Source: Tolypothrix sp. PCC 7910 (GTDB taxonomy: Bacteria > Cyanobacteriota > Cyanobacteriia > Cyanobacteriales > Nostocaceae). Taken from it: a stretch of 64,000 nt of DNA. Below the pieces are notes generated by a model. It was not told the DNA's origin. It saw nothing but the letters and a program-made list of their open reading frames with translations, and did no database searches. A program made the position numbers and the translations under genes. Numbering within the stretch: the first letter of the stretch is position 1; every line of letters begins with the position of its first letter. Below, piece after piece: positions 55,891 through 64,000 of this stretch. The stretch is taken from positions 1,923,501 through 1,987,500 of the forward strand of contig NZ_CP050440.1 of NCBI RefSeq assembly GCF_011769525.1, in the 5' to 3' direction.

Positions 55891-57216
55891 TCATACTTCA
55901 GCCTTCACACTTTCTAAAAATATTTGTCCAGATGGCTCATCATAGCCATAAATTTCGGCATAGCGTCCCCAATCAATTGCTGTTTTTAATTGGCGTTGGG
56001 CTTCTTCTGGGCTAAAGTGATTTTCGAGAATATCTAATACTAGTTCTTCAGGAATACGTTGATTGCGTTTAGCTTCGAGAAGCCGATAAATTTGCTGGAC
56101 TAAACGAATGTGAGTCAACAATTGAGTGCGAACAATTTGTTTACGCTCATCAATAATCCCGTTAATAAATTGTTCTCCAACTGGGTTAAGATGAATATCA
56201 CCTTCGATAATTTTTACAAAATCCATTAAGTTGGCAGCGTCAACAATTGGCAGAATTTCATCTACTTCTAATTGCAGTTCTTGAGCTAAACGATAGAGGT
56301 CTTTTTCTTGACGATCCTCTAACAGTTCTAATAAACCAGCAATAGAACCGATACGGACAGCAGGTAAAGACTGATACTTGGGCTGTGGCTTTGGCTCTTG
56401 TGGAGATACTGTTTCTGCAGGTTCTACTGTATCAATTTCTGGATTAGTAATGATTTTATATACCTGATCGACTAACGCTTGAAAACTAGGATGTTTGCGA
56501 TCGCGGTAATGAGGTAAAGTTACAGGTAAGTCAGCGCGGATTCTCCCTGGATTGCGTCCTAAAACAATAATTCGATCCGCAAGAATCACAGCTTCTTCAA
56601 TCCCATGAGTCACAATTAAAATAGCTTGAGTCGGGATACGACGATCTATCCACAAATCTAATAATTCAAATCGCAAGTTTTCTGCTGTCAGCACATCTAA
56701 TGCAGAAAACGGCTCATCCATACATAATAGTTCTGGTTCCACCGCTAAAGCTCTGGCGAATCCCACTCTTTGACGCATTCCCCCAGAAAGTTCTTTGGGA
56801 TAAGCATTTTCAAACCCATCCAAACCAATCACGTCAATCATGCGTAGCGCTTTTTGTCGCCGTGACTCTGGGGGTTCTCCTTTAGCTTTTAAACCCAGTT
56901 CCACATTTTCTAGTACAGTTAACCAGGGATAAAGCGCAAAACTTTGAAATACAATTGCGACTCCTGGATTTAAACCTACAAGGGGACGGTTATGATATAG
57001 AACTTCTCCTTGCGTAGGCGGAATTAAGCCCGCAATCATCCTCATTAAGGTAGATTTTCCGGAACCAGAAGGGCCTAATAAAGCAACTATTTCACCAGGA
57101 CGCAATTCTAAATTAATATTGTCCATAATGACAATTTGCTGTCCATTAGGCTGACGATAAGATTTATTGACACTTCGTAGAGTAATCAGATGTTCTGTTG
57201 TTGTTTTGACTGTCAC
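55891..57216 (-). CDS. ABC ATPase with C-terminal AAA-associated domain
   Basis: A 441-residue NitT/TauT-type ATPase. Walker A GPSGSGKSTL near 50-60, signature LSGGMRQRVGFARAL, Walker B LLCMDEPFSAL, and the His loop VTHGIEEA. The C-terminal part (about 290-440, RIGSIAGLLELLEDRQEKDLYRLAQELQ) is the AAA-associated domain found in a subset of these ATPases, probably regulatory. It partners the fused permease downstream. Confidence 0.92.
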   Translation of the reverse strand: MTVKTTTEHLITLRSVNKSYRQPNGQQIVIMDNINLELRPGEIVALLGPSGSGKSTLMRMIAGLIPPTQGEVLYHNRPLVGLNPGVAIVFQSFALYPWLTVLENVELGLKAKGEPPESRRQKALRMIDVIGLDGFENAYPKELSGGMRQRVGFARALAVEPELLCMDEPFSALDVLTAENLRFELLDLWIDRRIPTQAILIVTHGIEEAVILADRIIVLGRNPGRIRADLPVTLPHYRDRKHPSFQALVDQVYKIITNPEIDTVEPAETVSPQEPKPQPKYQSLPAVRIGSIAGLLELLEDRQEKDLYRLAQELQLEVDEILPIVDAANLMDFVKIIEGDIHLNPVGEQFINGIIDERKQIVRTQLLTHIRLVQQIYRLLEAKRNQRIPEELVLDILENHFSPEEAQRQLKTAIDWGRYAEIYGYDEPSGQIFLESVKAEV

Positions 57217-57348
57217 TCCACCACCCCAAAATATAATTTAATAGAATCTCATGCTGAGGTTATCTTATAGTTAACAAATCTAGCTATTAAGAATTTTTAA
57301 CCTTTTATCGTAGTGCATGATGTAATTTTTTTGTTTTTATATCCGATG

Positions 57349-57747
57349 CTATGGCAATAATCTGGCAAAAATTACACCTAACTGAATACAGATAATTCCT
57401 AATATGGCACTACCTGCCCAATAGCCAGTAGCAATTAATGAATTACCACTACGGATTAAGCCGATAGTATCTAAGCCATAAGTAGAAAAAGTTGTATATG
57501 CTCCTAAAAATCCAGTCGCTACCATTAACTTGATTTCTGGAGAAATAATTTCCACTTTTTCTAGAGTTAAAGTGGCGAAAAATCCCATAGCTAAACAACC
57601 ACTCAAATTAATAAAAAAAGTGCCATAGGGAAAGCTAACGCCAAAGCGATTAGCAAACCACAATGTTAGATAATATCGGCTTAAAGCACCTGCGATCGCA
57701 CCTAAACTAATGGCGATAGGATTACGTAAATTAGGGTCTTGTAACAT
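57349..57747 (-). CDS. crcB: Fluoride channel CrcB/Fluc
   Basis: A 132-residue, four-helix membrane protein. [12 protein letters not shown] near 20-31, [16 protein letters not shown] (the conserved Asn and Gly-rich pore helix) and [16 protein letters not shown] (the Fluc signature with TTFSTY) identify it as the dimeric fluoride exporter. I see no crcB/fluoride riboswitch of the known type upstream. Its start is only 21 bp from a divergent Cys-rich small frame. Confidence 0.94.
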   Translation of the reverse strand: MLQDPNLRNPIAISLGAIAGALSRYYLTLWFANRFGVSFPYGTFFINLSGCLAMGFFATLTLEKVEIISPEIKLMVATGFLGAYTTFSTYGLDTIGLIRSGNSLIATGYWAGSAILGIICIQLGVIFARLLP

Positions 57748-57768
57748 ATTACAAAACTAAGATTTTCA

Positions 57769-57930
57769 ATGAGCAAATATTACTACTTATACATCAAAAG
57801 AATTACAGCAGATTGCAAGTTAAGTAAAGAATGTGATAAACATAACCATGATCATTGCCAACGCTGTGCTGCATCTTGTCACCGTTGTGCTGATTCTTGC
57901 CGTCAATTAGCCAGTACAAGTAAAATTTAA
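57769..57930 (+). CDS. Mini Cys/His-rich protein (DUF326/Csp-like)
   Basis: A 53-residue frame from ATG 57769 to TAA 57928-57930. The second half, CDKHNHDHCQRCAASCHRC, continues to ADSC and gives the repeated CxxC-x3-C pattern of four-helix copper-storage (Csp/DUF326) proteins, but only the last helix pair (full proteins are 110-150 residues). The first 15 residues are aromatic and basic. It has an in-frame stop upstream at 57742, no strong ribosome site, and little room for a promoter between it and crcB. It is therefore either a mini copper-binding protein or a decayed Csp end. Confidence 0.5.
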   Translation: MSKYYYLYIKRITADCKLSKECDKHNHDHCQRCAASCHRCADSCRQLASTSKI

Positions 57931-58231
57931 AAATTTCCTAGTAAGGTTCTCAGCCCTCAAATTGAAGGCTAAAGCGCTGACTAAGTATTTATTGAGTATG
58001 ACAATACTTAATTCTTAATAAAGAAGTAATTTATAATACAGTTCATTTTTCCCAAGAATTATACAAAAGCAAAGCTAATAGTATTTTTGCAACTTTAGTG
58101 GGAAAACCGTACTGAATTGGAGCGTAATTTCTACCTGCTAAATACCTATTTAGGTGGTTAGAATCATAGTACGGCTTGAGTAATGCTGTTGTTTAAAAAA
58201 TCAATTACAGCATTAGTAGGAGAGCAAAAAT
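57931..58231. other. Spacer before htpX
   Basis: About 300 bp, AT-rich; GGAGAG (58218-58223) just before htpX is its ribosome site. No other gene seen. Confidence 0.5.
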
Positions 58232-59101
58232 ATGGGAAATCAATTCAAAACTTTAGTATTGCTAGCTACTCTTAGTGGCTTATTAATTGCAATTAGTTAC
58301 TGGATAATTGGCGGCAGTACTGGGTTAATTATAGGTATTGGTTTAGCAGCAGTCACAAACCTATTTTCCTGGTATCAATCAGATAAAATCGCGTTGGCTG
58401 TATATCGCGCCCAACCTGTAAGTGAAGCAGAAGCACCGAAGCTTTATCGCATGGTGCAAAAGTTATCTCAGCGGGCAAATATCCCCATGCCAGGAGTTTA
58501 TATTGTCCCTAGTCAAACTGCTAATGCTTTCGCTACAGGACGCGATCCAGAACATGCGGCTGTTGCTGTTACAGAAGGAATTTTGCAGATATTACCAGAG
58601 GATGAACTCGAAGGCGTAATTGCCCACGAACTCACCCACATTATTAATCGTGATACCCTGACACAAGCTGTTGCAGCCACAATCGCTGGTGCAATTTCAT
58701 TCTTGGCGCAAATGGTAAGTTATAGCTTATGGTTTGGCGGTGGTTCACGTGATGATGACAGAGGTGGAAATCCTTTAGGTGTTTTATTAACAGTATTACT
58801 TGCACCTTTAGCTGCCACAATTATTCAGTTAGGTATCTCACGTACCAGAGAATTTTCTGCTGATGCTGGTGCTGGGAAACTAACAGGTAATCCTCGCGCT
58901 TTAGCTAGGGCATTACAACGTTTAGAAGCTACAGCTAGACAGTTGCCTTTAGATGCTAATCCAGCTTTTGAACCATTATTAATTATCAATCCCATTTCTG
59001 GAAAGTTTCTTGGTAACTTGTTCTCTAGTCATCCATCTACTGAGGATCGTGTTGAGCAATTGCTTAAATTAGAGCAACAATTGACAACAACAGCTTATTA
59101 A
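58232..59101 (+). CDS. htpX: Membrane metalloprotease HtpX-like (M48)
   Basis: A 289-residue M48-family zinc metalloprotease. Two N-terminal helices (about 8-45), zinc motif HELTHIINRDT (H132, E133, H136), further helices (about 145-210) and a third zinc ligand in EFSADAGAGKL. HtpX degrades misfolded membrane proteins. GGAGAG 8 nt before the ATG supports the start. Cyanobacteria often have several M48 paralogues, so its exact orthology is uncertain. Confidence 0.9.
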   Translation: MGNQFKTLVLLATLSGLLIAISYWIIGGSTGLIIGIGLAAVTNLFSWYQSDKIALAVYRAQPVSEAEAPKLYRMVQKLSQRANIPMPGVYIVPSQTANAFATGRDPEHAAVAVTEGILQILPEDELEGVIAHELTHIINRDTLTQAVAATIAGAISFLAQMVSYSLWFGGGSRDDDRGGNPLGVLLTVLLAPLAATIIQLGISRTREFSADAGAGKLTGNPRALARALQRLEATARQLPLDANPAFEPLLIINPISGKFLGNLFSSHPSTEDRVEQLLKLEQQLTTTAY

Positions 59102-59121
59102 GTTGAAGTCAAAAGTCACAG

Positions 59122-59141
59122 AGACGCGATTAATCGCGTCT
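59122..59141. repeat. GACGCGAT palindrome, copy 5
   Basis: AGACGCGATTAATCGCGTCT, 20 bp after the htpX stop, able to terminate it. Confidence 0.75.
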
Positions 59142-59232
59142 GTAACCAAAAGTCAAATTATTAGTGGCTAATTAGTACAGGGTGCAATTCTTAATTGGAT
59201 AAGAAAATTTGCAATTTAAGGATGTTTTAGCT

Positions 59233-59631
59233 ATGACTGACAATAACTTTGAATCAACAGTAGTAGTAGAAATTAGTCCTCAAACTCACGAATTAGTAGA
59301 AACTGAAATGGCTGGCGAAACTGATGAAGTGAAGCGCGAAACTAAAGCGTTAATTGAAGCACTCAAAAGACGCGCCCAAACTGAAGCCGAATCAGCAGGT
59401 ACTCTTACCCGCGAAACCTATTTAAACGCTGTACGCCAAGCGCGGGAAGCCTTAGAAGGGGAAAAACTCATAGAACGCGATCGCATTGAACGTTCTTGGG
59501 CGGTAATGCAGGATGAAGCTGAGAAAAATTGGCACCTGCTAATTCAAGAGATTACAGGATTTGGCGATCGCGTGCAAAGTGCTGCCAAAGCTGCTTGGGA
59601 AGCCTTCAACGCCCCTCGTCCTCAAAGTTAA
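59233..59631 (+). CDS. Conserved hypothetical, helical
   Basis: A 132-residue, acidic, helical protein: MTDNNFESTVVVEISPQTHELVE, then a Lys/Glu/Ala-rich helix (about 30-95) and a Trp-rich end (ERSWAVMQDEAEKNWHLL). I recognise no domain. ATG 59233 is preferred to the start 24 bp upstream at 59209 (its context, ttaaggATG-like, is weaker). Followed by a long bidirectional hairpin. Confidence 0.7.
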   Translation: MTDNNFESTVVVEISPQTHELVETEMAGETDEVKRETKALIEALKRRAQTEAESAGTLTRETYLNAVRQAREALEGEKLIERDRIERSWAVMQDEAEKNWHLLIQEITGFGDRVQSAAKAAWEAFNAPRPQS

Positions 59632-59707
59632 TCAGATATACAAACTCTGAGGAGAATTACTACCTACAATTGAATAAAAGCAGATTCACTAAATAGCAAT
59701 TAAAATA

Positions 59708-59750
59708 TAAATGAGTAAGGGCACAAGATTGTTGTGCTCTTACTCATTTA
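59708..59750. terminator. Bidirectional 19-bp hairpin terminator
   Basis: TAAATGAGTAAGGGCACAA pairs over 19 bp (one G-T) around a 5-nt loop; A/T ends on both sides let it work in either direction between convergent genes. Related to 48331-48354. Confidence 0.75.
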
Positions 59751-59785
59751 TATTTTGTTCTCAAATACTCTCATCAATACTTTTA

Positions 59786-60211
59786 TCAAAAAGAGAACTT
59801 ATAGGAAACATTACCTTCTTCATCCACTTCAAATCCAGCATTAAGTTCTTGAGCTTTTTCATCTAAATATTGTTTAGATGACTGAATTGGAATATCAGCA
59901 TTTTTTGCCATTTGTAATACTGTAATTTTTCCAGCATTGGTTTCAACTAATTTTAAAAATACTGATTCAAGACGCTGTTGTTCGGATGCGAGAATTAATG
60001 CTTTTTCTTTTCTGTTTTGCTGGACTAAAGACCAACTCAGCCATCCTCCGATCATGGTTGAGGGAAGAGTAAAAATAGTTAAAGCTGCTATTGCAGCATT
60101 CTTATCTTTTTCAGTAGTTTTGGGATTTAGGATATCGATAATCACTGCGGCAGAAAATGGAATACCGAATAATAAAAAACATACAGCTAAAAATTTTTTA
60201 ACTAATTTCAT
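59786..60211 (-). CDS. Small membrane protein, unknown
   Basis: A 141-residue protein with two hydrophobic segments (about 5-24 and 44-64), then a soluble helical end (65-141). The last part (LVETNAGKITVLQMAKNADIPIQSSKQYLDEKAQELN) resembles a small winged-helix or HTH unit of the kind seen in cyanobacterial membrane proteins, but I cannot assign it. It converges with the preceding gene. Confidence 0.65.
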   Translation of the reverse strand: MKLVKKFLAVCFLLFGIPFSAAVIIDILNPKTTEKDKNAAIAALTIFTLPSTMIGGWLSWSLVQQNRKEKALILASEQQRLESVFLKLVETNAGKITVLQMAKNADIPIQSSKQYLDEKAQELNAGFEVDEEGNVSYKFSF

Positions 60212-60456
60212 ATAAATAGCTTTAGTTAAAAATGATACTTATATTATACTCTCTGTTTTATGAGGTCATGTGTAATTTATTACTAAATATTATATCCAAA
60301 GAAAAGCTTGGGTAGAGCAAGGTAAAGAGTGTAAATATTGTGTCGGTATTATTGCGTAGTCTTACTATGAATTGAGATAAAAATTAGCATAGAAAAGACT
60401 AGACACACAGGTATTAGTGTGCGATCGCATTCCGGCGAGAATAAAAAATTATCGTA

Positions 60457-61467
60457 TTAGCGTGGATTAATGCACTTAAGGCGATCGCAACCTAAATGTT
60501 GAGTCATCATTGCAGATAGTTGTTGAGAAGCCAAACCATCAATATTTAATTCTCGCTTAATTTGCTCATAGCCTTCTCCCTGCACTATCCTATTTGCCAT
60601 TTGCTGAAACTGTGTCCAAGTTAAATCACTTTCCACAAATGCTTTGGCTAGAGTAATTACCAATTCCTCATAATCATTATCTTCAAGTTTTGTCATCATC
60701 CGGTGTTCAATATGTAGCGAATCATCAAAACAGTAATACCAAGACTTTGGTTGCTGCTGGAGTACCGTTGTGAAAAAATCTTGCTGCTTAGGACGACTCA
60801 CAGCGCGATCGCCTTCGCTACAAACCATTAATATAGGAGCAGCAACAGAATTTGGGCCCTGTTTTAACAGCTTTTCTCCTAATTCTAGAAATATGCGTAA
60901 TGCGGGAATCCGAAAACCTTTATAGCCAAAATTACCAGATGCGTCTTTATTAAACCATTCAAAGTAAATCGGCAGAATTTTAATTAACCAATCGAATATT
61001 AACTGATGACTACCTAAATAAGGTGTGAACAATAAAGCGCGATCAATCAACTGCGGATACTCTAAAGCTAACCAAGCTGCTAAAGTTCCACCTGTTGATA
61101 ATCCACCTACTACAACTTCTTTTCCTAAAGTTTTAGCAACTTCTAACCAATCCAGCACAAATTGTTGATAAGTCTGAATGTTTGTAGGAAGTGGTGGCGG
61201 ATTTTTACGGTTCCATTCACCGGAGAGTCCATGACCAGGTTGTAAAGGAACTAAAACGTTGTATCCTTGGTGGAAAAACGCTTTACCAATCGGATCAAAT
61301 TGGTAAGGCCCAGCTGTAAAGCCATGCAAGAATAGACATACTTTGTCAGTGGAGTGAGGATGGACAAAAAATTTTGAACGACAAGCTTCATTTTTGAGTC
61401 CCATATTAGACTCTGATTGCTGAACTTTTTCCAGAATTTTTGCTGTCTCCTGAATATTAATTGTCAC
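60457..61467 (-). CDS. Alpha/beta-hydrolase
   Basis: A 336-residue alpha/beta-hydrolase. VCLFLHGFTAGPYQFDP carries the oxyanion HG motif, and VVGGLSTGGTLAAWLALE the nucleophile elbow G-L-S-T-G; SLHIEHRMM near the C-terminus supplies the acid-base His, with an Asp/Glu nearby (CSEGDRAVS). The lysophospholipase/carboxylesterase type is likely. Start: GTG 61467 with GGAG 9 nt upstream is preferred to a TTG at 61488. Confidence 0.85.
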   Translation of the reverse strand: MTINIQETAKILEKVQQSESNMGLKNEACRSKFFVHPHSTDKVCLFLHGFTAGPYQFDPIGKAFFHQGYNVLVPLQPGHGLSGEWNRKNPPPLPTNIQTYQQFVLDWLEVAKTLGKEVVVGGLSTGGTLAAWLALEYPQLIDRALLFTPYLGSHQLIFDWLIKILPIYFEWFNKDASGNFGYKGFRIPALRIFLELGEKLLKQGPNSVAAPILMVCSEGDRAVSRPKQQDFFTTVLQQQPKSWYYCFDDSLHIEHRMMTKLEDNDYEELVITLAKAFVESDLTWTQFQQMANRIVQGEGYEQIKRELNIDGLASQQLSAMMTQHLGCDRLKCINPR

Positions 61468-61488
61468 GCCTCTTTGCTCCAAAATCAA

Positions 61489-61879
61489 AATTAATAATTT
61501 CCCTAAATCAATTCAAGTGACTCAATATTGTTGAGTCATTTTTTCACTAATCTTATTTTTGAATGTATTGCTGTAGAATTTACCTCAACAATATAAGCAG
61601 CCACATCCAACTAACGTAGTAATTTATAGCGACTATGTTTAAAATTAAGCGATCGCAAAAGGGCTAATCACTAGACCTCTTACACGAATGTAAAATTTGC
61701 CCTCATCCCCCAACCCCTTCTCCCAATTTTGGGAGCAGGGAAGTAAATTTCAAAGTCCCTCTCCCAAGCGTGGGAGAGGGATTTAGGGTGAGGGCTTTGG
61801 ATTCATGCAAGAGATGTATACTGTATAAAATATAAAATTAGAGAAAATTCGCGTATTTTAACGGAACTAAGCAAGCAAA
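61489..61879. other. Spacer with hairpin repeat
   Basis: Divergent spacer of about 390 bp. The 61701-61796 hairpin repeat is the main feature; no gene seen. Confidence 0.55.
61701..61796. repeat. CCCTCATCCC hairpin repeat
   Basis: CCCTCATCCCCCAACCCC (about 61700-61717) pairs imperfectly with GGGATTTAGGGTGAGGG (about 61779-61795), with inner TCTCCCA/TGGGAGA arms. A common dispersed repeat type in filamentous cyanobacteria. Confidence 0.6.
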
Positions 61880-63520
61880 ATGGCGAAATATGCATTGCTG
61901 ATTGGAGCTAGTGAGTATGAGTCTCAAAAAATAAATAACTTATCTGGCGTAGTCAAAGATATTGAAGCAATGCAGCGTGTTTTGCAGAATTCAGGGATAG
62001 GCGGGTTTGATGAAGTGAAATTTTTGCCTAATCCTGATTCTGATACCATGCGCTCAGAAATTGAGCAGTTGTTTATGGAAAAATGCCAGAAAGATGACGT
62101 AGTGCTGCTTTATTTTTCTGGACATGGCTATAGACATGAAGACGGAAGTTTATTTTTTATCAGCCGCAACACTCAAGTTAATCCTCAAGGTTTCCCCAGA
62201 ATTGGTACAGCAGTAGATGCCAAATTCATCCATCAAAATTACATGAGTCGTAGCAAATCTAAGCGACAAGTTTTAATTCTTGACTGTTGCTTTAGCGGTG
62301 CTTTTGCAGAAGGAATGAGTGCCAAAGATATTGCTAATCTTAGTATTAAAAATGAAATTGGTGAGCAATTAGGTGGTGAAGGTAGAGCTGTGCTAACTTC
62401 ATCAACAGCTACACAACAATCCTTTGAAGATTCAGGCGGCGGAGTTTACACCCGCTACTTGGTTGAGGGGATTGAAAAAGGATCTGCTGATAGTGACAAC
62501 GATGGTGTGATTACCGTAGCTGAACTGCATGAATATGCCAAGCGCAAGGTGCAGGAAGCAAAACCAGCGATGAAGCCAGAAATCTTTGCAGTCAAGGAAG
62601 GTTATACAATTCGCCTAGCCAAAGCACCAGTAGGCGATCCTCAATTAGAGTATCGCAAAGAAGTTGAGCAACGTATCAGAAATGGTCGTGTCTCAGTTGT
62701 AGGGCGTAGGGTTCTTACTCGTAGACAAAGGGAGTTGGGGTTACAGCTGGAAATAGCAGCAGCGATAGAAGCAGAAGTTCTCAAACCATTCCATGAGTTA
62801 CAGGAAAGCTTGCAGGAATACGAACAAACCCTGACTGAAGCATTAGAAGAAGAACCAATTCTCAGTGATGGAACTGTTGATGATTTGCAGCGATTACAGC
62901 AAATTCTCAAACTTCGAGATGAGGATATTGCAGCTATACATAAGCGCTTGATTCCTCAGCAGTCAATTACAACAAGTAACACTATTTCCCCGCCACCAAC
63001 TTCAACAATTGACATCAAAGAACCGACAGATCAAGAAGACGATGACCTCAGTTCCGAAAAAGGCGTAAACTATAGCAAACTACGCGACTTGTTAGCAGCA
63101 GGGAACTGGAAAGATGCTGATCATGAAACATATCTAGTGATGATTCAAGCTTTAGGTAAGATGAAACGTAATGAGTTTGAGTCTGAAGAGTTATTAAACT
63201 TCCCTTGTACCGATCTCTGCACAATTGACCGCTTATGGGTCAAATATAGCAATGGACGCTTTGGCTTCAGCGTTCAAAAAAAAATCTACTTGAGCGTTGG
63301 CGGTAAGGCAGACGGTAAGTATTACGGAGAAGCCTGGGATAAATTTGGCGATCGCGTAGGATGGAGAGTGGAAAGGAACTGGATTTGGTACACCCAAGTC
63401 ACTTTTTATATCTCAGCCCCTAGGGGACACTTACCTAGCCTGAGGCGGGGAGGGATGGGATTCCCAGGCGATAGGATATTTGGTGTTCTCTTCTCTCGCA
63501 TTGAGACTTGTAAAGTGTAA
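61880..63520 (+). CDS. Metacaspase-like protein with EF-hand and GUN4 domains
   Basis: A 546-residue multidomain protein. Residues 1-255 form a caspase (C14/metacaspase) fold: ALLIGASEYE, then catalytic H82 in FSGHG and C137 in DCCFSG. A canonical EF-hand loop, D204-S-D-N-D-G-V-I-T-V-A-E215, sits near its end, suggesting Ca2+ control. A coiled middle region (260-385) follows. From about G395 the sequence is a GUN4 domain (VNYSKLRDLLAAGNWKDAD; LCTIDRLWVKYSNGRFGFSVQKKIYL; GDRVGWRV), which binds porphyrins or bilins and activates Mg-chelatase in plants. Tetrapyrrole-triggered proteolysis is a plausible role (inference). Confidence 0.9.
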   Translation: MAKYALLIGASEYESQKINNLSGVVKDIEAMQRVLQNSGIGGFDEVKFLPNPDSDTMRSEIEQLFMEKCQKDDVVLLYFSGHGYRHEDGSLFFISRNTQVNPQGFPRIGTAVDAKFIHQNYMSRSKSKRQVLILDCCFSGAFAEGMSAKDIANLSIKNEIGEQLGGEGRAVLTSSTATQQSFEDSGGGVYTRYLVEGIEKGSADSDNDGVITVAELHEYAKRKVQEAKPAMKPEIFAVKEGYTIRLAKAPVGDPQLEYRKEVEQRIRNGRVSVVGRRVLTRRQRELGLQLEIAAAIEAEVLKPFHELQESLQEYEQTLTEALEEEPILSDGTVDDLQRLQQILKLRDEDIAAIHKRLIPQQSITTSNTISPPPTSTIDIKEPTDQEDDDLSSEKGVNYSKLRDLLAAGNWKDADHETYLVMIQALGKMKRNEFESEELLNFPCTDLCTIDRLWVKYSNGRFGFSVQKKIYLSVGGKADGKYYGEAWDKFGDRVGWRVERNWIWYTQVTFYISAPRGHLPSLRRGGMGFPGDRIFGVLFSRIETCKV

Positions 63521-63857
63521 CATCTAAGGCTTTGAGAAATTTTAGAAGATTTATTACAAGCCCCTCATTCACGGTATAATCAGCATTTCGGATTTCCAAT
63601 ACCTGGCACTGCGGGGTTATAACAGTTCGCCAGAATAAATTTTTCTGCTACCTCATGCACCTCGGTATCTTCAGTTACTCTTTGCTTATCCCAAGGTAAA
63701 CTCATCTGTCCCGGTGACTTTTTAGACTTACCATCCTTCTTCATTGATGGTAAAAAGCGATTACCCCAGAATTGTTGATGGTGCGTCGGTGCGTTGCGCT
63801 GCGCGACAACACACCCTACATTTAAATGTATTAACAATTGAGTTATCAACGTTACAA
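63521..63857. other. Spacer after caspase-GUN4 gene
   Basis: About 340 bp. A reverse frame over 63580-63849 has no recognisable domain; its second half (from MSLPWDKQRV, about 63702) could be a small protein, but evidence is weak. A degenerate GGTGCGTTG-type palindrome lies at about 63787-63825. Confidence 0.45.
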
Positions 63858-64000
63858 CATTAAGAACAAAACCTTGACCATTAAGAATAAAACCTTGACC
63901 ATTAAGAACAAAACCTCGACCATTAAGAACAAAACCTTGACTATTAAGAACAAAACCTCGACCATTAAGAACAAAACCTCGATCATTAAGAATTAAAATT
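63858..64000. repeat. 21-bp minisatellite
   Basis: Six 21-bp units, CATTAAGAACAAAACCTTGA plus C, and a seventh diverged unit that reaches the window edge. Units start at 63858, 63879, 63900, 63921, 63942, 63963 and 63984; T/C and C/T changes separate copies. Since 21 is a multiple of 3, one plus-strand frame reads as repeated LTIKNKT with a stop near 64000, but no good start exists. Confidence 0.85.

Noticed and set aside
57748-57850. Fluoride riboswitch for crcB
   Set aside because: The sequence upstream of crcB on its strand shows none of the conserved crcB-motif blocks and is occupied by the divergent mini ORF.

Overview
The window looks like chromosomal DNA of a filamentous, Nostoc-like (Nostocales) cyanobacterium. 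Evidence seen directly: moderately AT-rich sequence, many GCGATCGC (HIP1) octamers, arrays of 7-bp short tandem repeats (TAATTGG, CCCCAAT), several dispersed palindromic repeat families, and typical cyanobacterial genes (Tab2-like factor, PAP/fibrillin, GUN4 domain, cyanobacteriochrome-type GAF domains, ethylene-receptor kinase, CobM).

Layout. 1-3800: end of a membrane-protein gene, then a compact Ro60 (Rsr) ribonucleoprotein locus: six tandem tRNA-shaped RNAs, each with a Y-RNA-like Ro-binding module inside, followed at once by rsr. I consider this the most unusual part of the window. 3800-12800: signalling genes (lone receiver protein, ethylene-receptor-type hybrid kinase, CHASE2 Ser/Thr kinase), a sugar permease and an NYN-domain protein. 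12800-29100: mostly housekeeping (leuA, recQ-type helicase, pheS, surE, metallo-hydrolase, ribF, moxR, MIF-type tautomerase, cobM, lgt, tab2-like, pmbA), separated by repeat-rich spacers that also hold a MITE-like element and an unidentified structured RNA. 29200-39200: orphan ABC permease, lipoprotein, a MarR regulator with identical operators before itself and before an Fe-S/SCP2 fusion protein, coiled-coil protein, ABC exporter, VanX-like dipeptidase, metallophosphatase. 39200-50800: a five-GAF bilin-photoreceptor-like kinase, APC permease, several unknown membrane proteins, SDR protein. 50800-60200: PAP/fibrillin, mmsA, NitT/TauT-type ABC pair, crcB, a small Cys-rich ORF, htpX, small hypotheticals. 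60200-64000: alpha/beta hydrolase, caspase-EF-hand-GUN4 protein, and a 21-bp minisatellite at the right edge.

Genes that appear to work together: the six RNAs with Rsr; MarR with the Fe-S/SCP2 protein; the ABC ATPase and the fused permease (55891-57216, 54012-55772); Lgt with the predicted lipoproteins (30415, 36472). Convergent gene pairs are often separated by palindromic repeats able to act as two-way terminators. All family assignments are by eye from sequence motifs; no database search was run.
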